Of a stretch of DNA of 20,790 nt, positions 8,402 to 16,900 are shown one piece after another (the first letter of the stretch is position 1; every line of letters begins with the position of its first letter). The stretch is taken from assembly GCA_964584995.1 (NCBI GenBank), contig CAZPCA010000033.1, positions 1-20,790 of the forward strand, written 5' to 3'. This stretch comes from JAJTFW01 sp964584995 (GTDB lineage Bacteria; Bacteroidota; Bacteroidia; AKYH767-A; OLB10). The position numbers and the translations under genes were made by a program. The notes under the pieces were generated by a model that saw only the letters and a list, made by a program, of their open reading frames with translations, ran no database searches and was not told the DNA's origin.

Positions 8402-9049
8402 TCAGACCAGACGCTGATTGATGGCTTTGGCCACTGCCTCTGTCATGCTGGCCACATGTAATTTTTCATAGATGTTTTTCATGTGGGAACGAACTGTTTC
8501 GTAGGATATATGGCAGGTGTCGGCTATCATCTTATAGCTCATTCCCTTCACCAGACAACTCAGCACTTCCTTCTCTCTGTTGGACAGGTTGTAATCCGGC
8601 ACATCCGTCTTGGCAGAATCTGCCTGTGGTTGCTGCAGAAAGCCCAGCACCTTTCTTGCTACGGATGGACTCATGGGTGAACCGCCCTGATACACTTCCA
8701 CGATAGACTCCAGGATCCGTGCCGGCATGGTGTTTTTCAGAATGTAACCGGAGGCTCCTGCACAAATCGCATTGAACACCTTGTCATCATCTTCAAAAGA
8801 CGTCTGCATCAAAACGTTGATTTTCGTGAAGTTCTTCTTGATCTGCCGTACTCCCTCTATTCCATTCACCCCTGGCATTTCAATGTCCATCATGACAACA
8901 TCCGGTTGACTTTCCCCCATCTTCTGATCTATGTCCTTGCAGTCCGTATATGCACCGGCAAGCGTGAAGCCCGGGGCGTCATCGATCAACAGGGACATAG
9001 AATCTAAAAAGAGGGCATTATCATCAAAAACAACTACTCGTATGGACAT
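8402..9049 (-). CDS. NarL/LuxR-type response regulator
   Basis: 215-residue two-component response regulator and likely transcription factor. Receiver domain: acidic pair Asp9-Asp10, phospho-acceptor Asp55 in VVMMDIEMPG, Thr83 (LMQTS) and Lys105 (GYILKN) are all present, so it should be phosphorylatable. C-terminal LuxR-type helix-turn-helix: YNLSNREKEVLSCLVKGMS, then IADTCHISYETVRSHMKNIY (about 150-200). It lies 75 bp downstream of the adjacent histidine kinase gene on the same strand, its presumed partner. The intervening 75 bp contain a good Bacteroidota-type promoter, so it may also be made independently of the kinase. Its stop codon directly abuts the stop of the convergent envC-like gene. 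Target genes are unknown; the divergent exported-protein gene at 11145 is a plausible candidate. Confidence 0.95.
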   Translation of the reverse strand: MSIRVVVFDDNALFLDSMSLLIDDAPGFTLAGAYTDCKDIDQKMGESQPDVVMMDIEMPGVNGIEGVRQIKKNFTKINVLMQTSFEDDDKVFNAICAGASGYILKNTMPARILESIVEVYQGGSPMSPSVARKVLGFLQQPQADSAKTDVPDYNLSNREKEVLSCLVKGMSYKMIADTCHISYETVRSHMKNIYEKLHVASMTEAVAKAINQRLV

Positions 9050-9068
9050 GGTGCGAATTTTATGAATT

Positions 9069-9101
9069 CAAAAATACTTGGTTTTCATTCAAGAGTGCAA
9101 A
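9069..9101 (-). promoter_or_regulatory. Bacteroidota-type promoter for the response regulator gene
   Basis: On the minus strand, TTTG (9101-9098) is followed after 21 nt by TATTTTTG (9076-9069). This is a full match to the Bacteroidota -33 TTTG / -7 TAnnTTTG pattern. The ATG at 9049 lies 19 nt beyond the -7 box, a normal distance. It would allow expression of the regulator separately from the kinase. Prediction from motif and position only. Confidence 0.5.
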
Positions 9102-9124
9102 TAAATGACAAGCGAAACAGACAG

Positions 9125-11065
9125 TCAATCCCCCGAAGAGGGGATATTCAGCGTCACTGCGGTGCCCTGCGGACCCGTATCAATTTTCAGTGTCCCACCT
9201 ATTTCTCCGGCACGGTGCTGCATGTTGCGCAGGCCGTTTCCACCACCTTGTACCTTTTCCGACATTCCGGAGCCATTGTCGCGGACAATCAACTCCCAAC
9301 TCCCATCTTTCTCCTTCAGAGAAACCTGCAGCAAATCAGCGCCGGCGTATTTCATCACATTATTAACCGCCTCTTTGAAAACCAGAAAAACATTCTTCCG
9401 GACTCTCAATGACATCCGCGTCAGATTCGGTGAACGATCCAGATCAAGATCGTACTTCAGTTCTGACGTTTGCAACAGAGCGAGTACGTATGATTCAATT
9501 TTATCTGCAAGATGCCCCTGCTCGTCATTGAGCGGATTGATCGCCCATACGATATCGCTCATATTGCTCATCGTTACACGCGCATTGCTGCCGATTTGCC
9601 GCAGAATCTGTTGTGCCTTCTCCGCATCACCCCGCTGCATCTTGCTCAGTGCAGCATCGCTGTAAATTCCGATGCTGCTCAGCGTGGCACCAATGTCATC
9701 ATGCAAATCGGAAGCGATACGGTTCCTCTCATCGAAGTATTCCTTTTCAATTTTTAATTTCTCGCGTGTTTCCGCCACCAGTCTCTTTTGGATTTTCAGC
9801 TGTTCAACCTCTGACTGCCTGGCTTTGAAAACAAGACCTGCGTTGAAGATAATGGTCTCCACCAACACCCCGGCCATGGTGATGGTCAACGGATTGGGCA
9901 GAAGCAATCGGACAGACAGCGGTACATATGAAAGCAGATTCGCCAACACACTTGTGAGCAAGGCCACGAGGCTTCCAGCCACCAGAATACGGGCGATGGT
10001 ACTTTTGAACTGATAGATGTGATAAAGAAAATAAACAGACATCAAGAGGAAGATCACCACACCGGAGAGCATCCAATAAGCATAAAAGCCCGTCCGCGGA
10101 AAAAAATGACCAACCATAAAAACGGAGATACAAAAACCGAGAATGAACCTTTCCGCACCGATTATTTTTTGGGAAAGCACCGGGTTCACAACGGAAACTT
10201 CACAAAAAGAACGTGCGAAGCGATAATAGAAATAAAAGGGAAGAAACAGCAGGATATCGTTCAGCTTCACTGATAGGATCGGATATCTTGAAAATACAAT
10301 GTCCCATTGTAAATCGAATTCATATCTGGATAGATAATATACCCCTATCACTAAAATATAAGACACATAATGGACATAATATGTCCGACGCATCATAACG
10401 CCTTGCAAGCTGACAAATAATACCTGGAAGAGTAATATGCTCAGAAACACTATCACCTGGATAAGTTCTGATCGCTGACTGTAATAATCAAATACTGCCA
10501 ACTCGGTGATGTTCTCCCTGGTATACAACTCCAACTGATATTGGTTAGAATAATAATGAACCCTTGATGGCTTCAGGCAAATCACTCTTTTTTCACTACC
10601 ATTCGGTGCAAGCACACACGTATAGGTACATCGCTCATTATTGGATTTGGTGTTGGCGACATATATGTTTCTTCCACGGAGGTAAGTGGTGTATTTCCCA
10701 TCCCTGCTGGTGTGAAAAATGATAGTATCAAGTTTGTTGACGGCCAACACTGCAGTTTGTGTATCTCTGGTGGTATTGGTCAGCTGCAGACTGATCCAAA
10801 CTGGAAATTTCACCACATAGCCTGACCGCTCAAAAAATGAAGCGTCCGCATCCTTCAAATTGGAAAAATCCTCCAAGGTCTTTTGTGCAGCGGTGTCAAG
10901 GTAAAAATGCAGGTTTTCAATGCTTATACCTTCGACATAAGAATGGGCATATTGTCCGTGCGATTGCACCGGGCCCAATAGCCACACCAACGACCATATG
11001 AGTAAAATTTTATATTTGTGAACCACGTGGTGCTTTACGGGTTCGAAAATACGAAACCGTTCCAC
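9125..11065 (-). CDS. 7TMR-DISM sensor histidine kinase (HisKA_3 type)
   Basis: Membrane sensor kinase of up to 646 aa. Order of parts: signal peptide (ending near VQSHGQ), an extracytoplasmic beta-rich DISMED2-like domain (about 40-190, with YVEGISIENLHFYLD and VVKFPVWISLQLTN), a seven-helix 7TMR-DISM membrane block (about 200-400), a short coiled coil, a HisKA_3 dimerisation domain with the phospho-accepting His455 in RIASDLHDDIGATLSS, and a HATPase_c domain with N box KEAVNNVMKYAGA, VRDNGSGM and the G-rich GGGNGLRNMQHRAGEIGG. This is the NarX/DesK-like kinase class that pairs with NarL-type regulators, and such a regulator follows it. The start is uncertain: no suitable ATG exists near the signal peptide. 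GTG 11065 gives the longest form; GTG 11026 leaves a more typical signal peptide. The sensed signal is unknown. Confidence 0.93.
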   Translation of the reverse strand: MERFRIFEPVKHHVVHKYKILLIWSLVWLLGPVQSHGQYAHSYVEGISIENLHFYLDTAAQKTLEDFSNLKDADASFFERSGYVVKFPVWISLQLTNTTRDTQTAVLAVNKLDTIIFHTSRDGKYTTYLRGRNIYVANTKSNNERCTYTCVLAPNGSEKRVICLKPSRVHYYSNQYQLELYTRENITELAVFDYYSQRSELIQVIVFLSILLFQVLFVSLQGVMMRRTYYVHYVSYILVIGVYYLSRYEFDLQWDIVFSRYPILSVKLNDILLFLPFYFYYRFARSFCEVSVVNPVLSQKIIGAERFILGFCISVFMVGHFFPRTGFYAYWMLSGVVIFLLMSVYFLYHIYQFKSTIARILVAGSLVALLTSVLANLLSYVPLSVRLLLPNPLTITMAGVLVETIIFNAGLVFKARQSEVEQLKIQKRLVAETREKLKIEKEYFDERNRIASDLHDDIGATLSSIGIYSDAALSKMQRGDAEKAQQILRQIGSNARVTMSNMSDIVWAINPLNDEQGHLADKIESYVLALLQTSELKYDLDLDRSPNLTRMSLRVRKNVFLVFKEAVNNVMKYAGADLLQVSLKEKDGSWELIVRDNGSGMSEKVQGGGNGLRNMQHRAGEIGGTLKIDTGPQGTAVTLNIPSSGD

Positions 11066-11069
11066 TTGA

Positions 11070-11089
11070 AATCCCCGTTAATGGGGATT
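11070..11089. promoter_or_regulatory. Perfect palindromic element between divergent kinase and exported-protein genes
   Basis: AATCCCC (11070-11076) and GGGGATT (11083-11089) are exact reverse complements around a six-base centre GTTAAT. The element lies in the divergent promoter region and overlaps the presumed -33 TTG (11088-11090) of the rightward gene. That placement fits an operator, for instance for the adjacent NarL-type regulator, but this is inference. Confidence 0.4.
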
Positions 11090-11118
11090 GTCTTCCGACA
11101 ACTGAATGTACAACTTTG
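11088..11118 (+). promoter_or_regulatory. Candidate promoter of the exported-protein gene
   Basis: TTG (11088-11090) followed after 20 nt by CAACTTTG (11111-11118), one mismatch from TAnnTTTG. Transcription would begin near 11125, which places the earlier in-frame ATG at 11106 upstream of the transcript and favours the ATG at 11145 as the real start. Its -33 part is covered by the palindrome at 11070-11089. Confidence 0.35.
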
Positions 11119-11144
11119 TGTCAGTCAAATCCACACTGAAAACC

Positions 11145-12245
11145 ATGAATATGCGTCTGGGTAAATTACTCTTCATTCTGCTAGTATGTTCACAAGCCAT
11201 GACCACGGCACAGGTGCCGGTCAGGGAAGAGGTTAAGGCAACAGAGTTTTCTGTTCCTGTTTCCCCGGCATTTTCGCTATTGGGAGCAGATCCGGCATTG
11301 GTTTCTATGCCCGGTGTCGTTCGCGATTTCAAAGTGGACTGGTCCTTTCGTTCCTACCGTCTAAGCCCTAACATTTCCATCGAGGCGCAACCTGTGTGGC
11401 TGATGGCCTTTGAGCGAGACGATTTAAGCCGTTACCGCAAAGCGGGAGGGTTTGTTAGAGCCTTATCAACCCTCAGTGTTTCATTCGGTACGATTCAGCT
11501 GGATACTGCGCGCGTAATGGCATGGGCGGCAAAAATCAATCTGTTCCGCAGTCGTGATCCATTGCTGGACTCCAGCTATATCAGTGAAGGCATGCAGGAT
11601 GTATTGAATCAGGAGGTATCCGTGAAGCAGCAAATCGATGACTTGAAAAAGGGGGTTGATACTATCAGCAGCACCTACCAGCGCATTCAGCTTGAATCTC
11701 AGCTATTGAACCTGGAAACTCAGCTGATACAACTGCGCACCTCCACCAAGAGCCGCATTCGTGATCTGCGAGACATGTACTTAAAAAGTTACTGGAACAC
11801 CTCGTGTATTGATCTGGCCTATGGTCAGTCTTTCAGTTACATCAATGAAAGTCTCGACAGCCTGGTTATTGCCAAACGTGGGTATGGCGTCTGGCTTACC
11901 GGTGGAGTAGGAGTTGGCAAACGAATATTTTTGAGCAGTCTCATCCGCTATTTGAAAATAAGTCCTACGGAACAGGCTGAACAATACGGACTCAATTTCA
12001 GATACGGCAGCAATAAGTTCCGCTTTTTTGCAGAAGCCATGTACGAGAAAAACCAAAATGATGGCTTCAACGCGTTAGCCGAAAAAATTACCGTTAGAAG
12101 AGAGGGATTCATTTTTGCTTACGGGGGCGATCTGAAACTGAATAACAATATCGTTTTGGGATTTTCCCTTCGTACCGTTTACGATGAAAACGTCAAGTTC
12201 GTGAACCTGATTCCTGTTGCCAATCTCGGCTGCCTGATGCGCTGA
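11145..12245 (+). CDS. Exported protein of unknown function with central coiled coil
   Basis: I do not recognise a family. From ATG 11145 it is 366 aa with a clear signal peptide (MNMRLGKLLFILLVCSQ, cleavage near TTAQ). An in-frame ATG at 11106 would add 13 residues in front of the signal peptide and lies within the candidate promoter, so I prefer 11145. After the signal: a beta-rich N-terminal part (VDWSFRSYRLSPNISIEAQ), a heptad-like helical segment at about residues 160-225 (EVSVKQQIDDLKKGVDTISS and QLLNLETQLIQLRTS), and a C-terminal part with alternating strands (YGVWLTGGVGVGKRIFLSSL, NFRYGSNKFRFFAEAMYE, FIFAYGGDLKLNNNIVLGFS) like an outer-membrane beta-barrel. GVGVGK resembles a P-loop but sits in a secreted beta-strand, so it is probably chance. 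Divergent from the sensor kinase, which suggests a regulatory link. Confidence 0.75.
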   Translation: MNMRLGKLLFILLVCSQAMTTAQVPVREEVKATEFSVPVSPAFSLLGADPALVSMPGVVRDFKVDWSFRSYRLSPNISIEAQPVWLMAFERDDLSRYRKAGGFVRALSTLSVSFGTIQLDTARVMAWAAKINLFRSRDPLLDSSYISEGMQDVLNQEVSVKQQIDDLKKGVDTISSTYQRIQLESQLLNLETQLIQLRTSTKSRIRDLRDMYLKSYWNTSCIDLAYGQSFSYINESLDSLVIAKRGYGVWLTGGVGVGKRIFLSSLIRYLKISPTEQAEQYGLNFRYGSNKFRFFAEAMYEKNQNDGFNALAEKITVRREGFIFAYGGDLKLNNNIVLGFSLRTVYDENVKFVNLIPVANLGCLMR

Positions 12246-12359
12246 TTCGGGGAAGAAAGGGCAATATCTCCCGTTTCTGCATCAGAATAATCCATTGATA
12301 TTCTGATTTTTGTGATTAATCATGGCTCCTAACACCCTCCATTCACCGGAAAAATTGAC

Positions 12360-12367
12360 TACTTTTG
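12360..12367 (+). promoter_or_regulatory. Possible -7 box of tatA
   Basis: TACTTTTG is an exact match to TAnnTTTG, but no TTG lies at the expected distance upstream and the box is only 4 nt before ATG 12372. If real, the transcript would be leaderless or would start translation at ATG 12378. Weak. Confidence 0.22.
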
Positions 12368-12371
12368 AGGC

Positions 12372-12578
12372 ATGGAAATGAGCATCTTACTTGGCTTTCT
12401 GGGTGGCATTGGCGGCACGGAAATCTTCTTCATCATTCTTGTTCTGCTGCTTTTCTTCGGCGGTAAACGAATTCCTGAACTGGCTAAAGGTTTAGGGAAA
12501 GGCATACGTGAGTTCAAGGACGCTTCCAAAGGCATCTCGTCTGAAGAAGAATCCAAGAAACTCGAAGATAAAAAGTGA
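12372..12578 (+). CDS. tatA: Sec-independent protein translocase TatA/TatE
   Basis: Small membrane subunit of the twin-arginine translocase, which exports folded proteins. At 68 aa it shows the full TatA layout: a short N-terminal region, one membrane helix (IFFIILVLLLFFGG, about 17-31), the hinge and amphipathic helix FGGKRIPELAKGLGKGIREF (about 28-47) and a charged soluble tail (SSEEESKKLEDKK). Two start codons are possible, ATG 12372 and ATG 12378; the second gives MSILLGFLGG. No tatC is next to it; in Bacteroidota the tat genes are often scattered. It stands alone between the exported-protein gene and gpsA, followed by a weak terminator. Confidence 0.95.
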   Translation: MEMSILLGFLGGIGGTEIFFIILVLLLFFGGKRIPELAKGLGKGIREFKDASKGISSEEESKKLEDKK

Positions 12579-12605
12579 ACGCTAAAAATCACTCAAGGGT
12601 GTTCA

Positions 12606-12637
12606 AGGGAGGCTTCAGGGCTTCCTTCTTTATTTTC
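12606..12637 (+). terminator. Weak intrinsic terminator after tatA
   Basis: GGAGGC (12608-12613) pairs with GCTTCC (12620-12625) around a six-base loop, with one G-T pair, and can extend by a G-T and an A-T pair. It is followed by the T-rich run TTCTTTATTTT. Placement 30 nt after the tatA stop and before the gpsA promoter fits a terminator. Confidence 0.4.
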
Positions 12638-12679
12638 TCCCCCTTCGTAAACGAGTACATATAGTTCATTTTCAAACTC

Positions 12680-12709
12680 TTGAAACTTTTTCCTTTTTAT
12701 TTAATTTCG
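12680..12709 (+). promoter_or_regulatory. Candidate promoter of gpsA
   Basis: TTG (12680-12682) followed after 19 nt by TAATTTCG (12702-12709), one mismatch from TAnnTTTG. The spacing is ideal, but the ATG at 12715 follows only 5 nt later, so the message would be leaderless or nearly so. Prediction from motif only. Confidence 0.35.
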
Positions 12710-12714
12710 TCCGG

Positions 12715-13704
12715 ATGCAATCGATAAGTGTACTGGGAGGAGGTAGTTGGGCTACCGCACTGGTGAAGATCCTGAGCAATAATGCTAGCTCGATCCATTG
12801 GTGGCTGCGTAATCAGGAAAGTGTGGATTTTATTTGTCGTTACCACCACAACCCGAATTATCTAAGTGATGTACAACTGGACCTTGAAAAAGTACAACCC
12901 AATGCTTCTCTTTCTGAGGTTTTATCGGCATCCGATGTGGTTATTCTGGCCATTCCTGCTGCCTTTCTTCACCGCTCGCTTGAGCAGATAGGCACCAGCA
13001 TTTTCCGAGACAAGGTCGTGTTTTCTGCTATCAAAGGGATTGTTCCGGAGTTCAACCTGATTGTTGGCGATTACATGCATCGGCATAAAGGTGTTTCCTA
13101 TGACCGCATAGGAGTATTGACGGGGCCATGTCACGCAGAAGAGGTTGCACTGGAAAAGCTTAGCTACCTGACCGTGGCGAGTCCTGATACAGCAATTGTT
13201 ACATCTATGGCTGATGCACTTTCCTGCAGGTACATACGCACTATTGCCTCTGACGATATTTTCGGAACAGAGTACGCCGCGGTACTCAAAAACATCATGG
13301 CCATCGCCAGCGGGATCTACCACGGGCTCGGCTATGGTGATAATTTCCAGGCTGTATTGATATCAAATGCCATTCGGGAAATAAAGCGGTTTGTGGATGC
13401 GGTACACCCGCTGAAAAGAGATATCAACGACAGCGCTTACCTCGGAGATTTACTAGTGACCGCCTACTCCCAATTCAGCCGAAACAGGACCTTCGGTTCC
13501 ATGATAGGCAAAGGCTATTCAGTGAAAAGTGCACAGATGGAAATGAACATGGTTGCCGAGGGGTTTTATGCTGTAGCCTGCATCCATGAAATAAACAAAA
13601 AACTCGGCTTGCATTTACCGATTTGCACTGCCGTATACCATGTGCTCTACGAGAAGATCGCACCACGGCTGGAGATGAAATTACTGAGTGAGCAATTGAC
13701 TTGA
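12715..13704 (+). CDS. gpsA: NAD(P)H-dependent glycerol-3-phosphate dehydrogenase
   Basis: Cytoplasmic enzyme reducing dihydroxyacetone phosphate to sn-glycerol 3-phosphate, the backbone for phospholipid synthesis. 329 aa, the usual length. Seen: N-terminal Rossmann loop VLGGGSWATAL (6-16), LAIPAAFL (78-85), SAIKGI (104-109), the family signature LTGPCHAEEVA (135-145; the usual TGPS/N position is Cys here), and the catalytic lysine in EYAAVLKNIMAIASGI (Lys192), followed by the substrate-binding GLGYGDNFQA and the C-terminal GDLLVTAYSQFSRNRTFG signature. All parts are present in order and no frameshift is seen. It has its own likely promoter after the tatA terminator, so it is probably monocistronic. 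The giant adhesin gene begins 267 bp later. Confidence 0.97.
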   Translation: MQSISVLGGGSWATALVKILSNNASSIHWWLRNQESVDFICRYHHNPNYLSDVQLDLEKVQPNASLSEVLSASDVVILAIPAAFLHRSLEQIGTSIFRDKVVFSAIKGIVPEFNLIVGDYMHRHKGVSYDRIGVLTGPCHAEEVALEKLSYLTVASPDTAIVTSMADALSCRYIRTIASDDIFGTEYAAVLKNIMAIASGIYHGLGYGDNFQAVLISNAIREIKRFVDAVHPLKRDINDSAYLGDLLVTAYSQFSRNRTFGSMIGKGYSVKSAQMEMNMVAEGFYAVACIHEINKKLGLHLPICTAVYHVLYEKIAPRLEMKLLSEQLT

Positions 13705-13846
13705 GGCTCCTGAATGCATAGGGGTATACAATCTTTTTTTGGCCTTGCAGATAGAGGGTACTTCTTTCGAACAGGAATTACACGGAGTAGAGGCTCCCGT
13801 TCACCCTTTAAAATGAACAGCCCAGCTATGTAATAGGCCTGACCTC

Positions 13847-13878
13847 TTGACTTTCAATAGTTAAATTAGATAACTTTA
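13847..13878 (+). promoter_or_regulatory. Candidate promoter of the giant surface-protein gene
   Basis: TTG (13847-13849) followed after 21 nt by TAACTTTA (13871-13878), one mismatch from TAnnTTTG. TTGACT at the same place also resembles a sigma-70 type -35 box. It would give a leader of about 85 nt, which includes the CTAC repeat at 13949-13960. Weak prediction. Nothing else is recognised in the 267-bp gap after gpsA. Confidence 0.3.
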
Positions 13879-13948
13879 CTTTCAGTGGAGAACTGTTCCT
13901 CGCCGGCAACGAAACAGGGAAACACTCAATGATTGTATTGACCTTTTT

Positions 13949-13962
13949 CTACCTACCTACCT
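13949..13962 (+). repeat. Short tetranucleotide repeat (CTAC)3 before the giant gene
   Basis: CTACCTACCTACCT, just over three tandem copies of CTAC, ends 9 nt before the ATG of the giant surface-protein gene, in the position of the ribosome binding region. Slippage here would change leader length, not the reading frame. It is short enough to be chance. Confidence 0.5.
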
Positions 13963-13971
13963 GTATTGCCT

Positions 13972-16900
13972 ATGAGAAATTTTTATCTATTCATTGGATT
14001 CGTATTATGCTTTTCCCTGAGGCCCGCTTTTGCTCAGGTTTACCAGATGAGTAACACCACGGTAAACACCTGTGCAGGGACTTTCTACGATAGCGGAGGA
14101 AACAACGGTAACTACGCCAACAACCAAAACCTGACGATGACCTTTTGTTCATCGCAACCGGGTACATGCATACGCTTGAGCTTTACCAATTTCGATATAG
14201 AAAACAACTACGATTACCTGTATGTCTACAACGGATCATCTGCCGCCGCTCCATTGATCGGTACTTACACGGGAACGGTGGGCCCCGGTGTCGTGACGGG
14301 AACAGGAGGTTGTATCACCATTGTTTTCACTTCAGACATAACCGTCACCAACCCGGGCTGGGCCGCAACAGTCAGCTGTGTGAACTGCAGTAACGGTGGT
14401 TGCGCATCGACCTGCAATGGCGGACCAGCCCCTGCCAACGACGCATGCAGTGGCGCGCAGAACCTTGGAAATCTACCTGTACCGAGCCCATGCCCCGGAG
14501 GGGTGGGTGCCATCAGCGTTACCAACACGACGAATCTGTGTGCGACCGCAGAGTTTCCCTATACATCATTATTGGGTTGTCAGCCGGCAGGAAATATGGC
14601 TTCTCCCGCATCCGATGTCTGGTATCGGTTCACCATAACCGGCCCCAGTCTGAACATAAGCATTTCAGGTGGACTCATCACCCCGAATGTCGGACTCTAC
14701 GAAGGAACCAATTGCGCCAATCTCATCCCCAGAGGCTGTGCCATTGGAGCGGGAGGCACCCTGAATACTACCTTCGGCGGTCTGGCACCCGGAACATATT
14801 TCCTACAGGTAAGCGGGGGCTCAGTAACCGACCAATGCACGTTTACGCTCTCCTTACAAAATAATTACGATTGTGCAGGATGTGTCATACAAAGCGGATT
14901 GACTGCTAACCCTCCACCGGTGAACGGAGTTTACAACGCCGGTCAAACGGTCAATTTCTGCTATACCATAACCGACTACAACCAAACCTCTGCGAACTGG
15001 TTGCATGGCGTCATTCCGAACTTCGGTCCGGGATGGAACATGAGCACATTCACTCCAATTTCGGCTACAAATTGCTCCAATCAGGGTACCTGGAACTGGT
15101 ACAATACCAACGTGACCAGTTCTGCCACCGGAGCTACCACCGGCCCCGGTTTCTACTATGAATCTGCTCTGGGCAATGCCCTTGGTATGACAGATGGCAA
15201 TCCCGGAAATAATTTCGGTGACAACAATGCCACAAACACATGCGACTGGACATTCTGCTGGTCCGTGACTACACTGCCCCCTTCACAATGCGTGAGTGGT
15301 ACCAGCCTCAACATTTCCATCAATACTGTAGGTGACGGAGAGAGTGGATCATGGACTTCTCTCGCCTGTACACAGGACCCCATCACCAACTTTTTCGCCT
15401 CCTTGAATTGCTGTCAAGCTCCTCTTCTCTCCGTTGTAAATCCTTTGTGTCCGGGACAAAATACTGGCTCCGTCACCGCTCAGGGTCAAGGTTCTTCCCC
15501 CTGGGACTACCAGTGGACCAACAGTGCGGGGGTCACTTTACTCAATCAGGTAAATCTCAACGGAGCGAGCACGTTGAACAATTTAGCGCCGGGAAATTAC
15601 TCAGTACTGGTAACAGACAATTCCGGCTGCAGTTCACTGGCCAATTTCACAGTCGCAGCTCCTGCAACATTGAGCGCCGTTATGAACACCAGCAATGTCA
15701 CCTGCTTCGGGAACAACAACGGTTCTGCCAATGTGGTTGTAAACGGGGGTACACCTGGTTATACTTATTCATGGTCGCCAGCCGGAAGCGGAAATAATCC
15801 TGGATCGTTACCGGCAGGCAATTATGTTGTTACCATCACCGATGCCAACGGCTGTACAACTTCTGCAAATGGTATCATCACCGCTCCGGCAGCTGTACAA
15901 CCGACCCTTGTCAATCAAACCAATGTAAGCTGCAATGCGGGACAGAACGGTGCCATTACAGTATCAGCTTCAGGGGGCACGGCGCCCTATGCCTATGCGT
16001 GGTCAAATGGTTCTGCCGGATCTGGCGTCAGCGGACTTCCTGCAGGGACCTATACGGTAACGGTAACGGATAGCCGAGGTTGTACAGGTACGCTGCCAGT
16101 AGTCATTTCTCAACCCGCTCCGATTAATCTGAACCTGTCGTCCGGAAATGCAACCTGCGGCAACTCCAATGGAACTGCCACTGTGGTGGCAGGTGGCGGC
16201 ACTCCCGGATACAGTTATTCCTGGGTTCCGGTGGGCGGTAACACCTCCTCTGCGACAGGATTGGTGGCCGGAGGTTATTCCGTAACCGTAACCGACAACC
16301 TGGGATGTACAGCTATAGGCAACGTCGTAGTATCGAACACCACAGGTCCTACCGCCAGCATCTCCAACAGTACTAATGTTTCATGCAGCGGTGGAAACAA
16401 TGGCAGCGCGACAGTGACCGTAGCGGGTTCAGTCGGTGCTGTCACGTATGCGTGGTCTCCATCCGGGGGTAACGGAGCAACTGCGAGTGGCCTCAGCGCA
16501 GGAAGTTACACTGTAACAACGAGTGATGCATCGGGATGTACTTCGTCTGCCACTGTCATAATTTCGCAGCCGACAATTCTCAGCGGTGCTATCACAGCGA
16601 GCGTGCCGGTATCCTGCAGTTACGAAAATGACGGGTCCCTTACCGTACAGGCCAATGGTGGAACGCCCGGTTATAGCTATAACTGGAGTGGAGGTTCCAT
16701 CAATGCTACGGATAACAACTTACTGCCCGGCACCTATACGGTGACAATCACCGATGCCAACGGATGCACTACACAAGTGAATGGAACTGTCACAGCTCCT
16801 CCTGCACTTCAACCTTCTATCAGCAATACTGTACCTGCATCGTGCAATGGCGCAGCGGATGGTTCTGCTACGGCAAGTGTAAGCGGTGGAACAGCTCCCT

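Noticed and set aside
11910..11935. GVGVGK in the exported protein as a nucleotide-binding P-loop
   Set aside because: The motif is in a secreted, strand-rich context without other nucleotide-binding motifs.
12234..12285. Perfect 7-bp inverted repeat CTGATGC / GCATCAG at the end of the exported-protein gene
   Set aside because: The arms are 38 nt apart, the first lies inside the coding end, and no T-run follows; as a terminator or operator it is not convincing.
13700..13742. Possible terminator after gpsA (CTCCT / AGGGG before a T-run)
   Set aside because: The stem is only 5 bp with a G-T pair and the T-run starts more than 10 nt later; too weak to list.
14145..15797. Alternative plus-strand open frames in the first part of the giant gene
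   Set aside because: The continuous frame from 13972 has a signal peptide and recognisable domains throughout; the others are out-of-frame.
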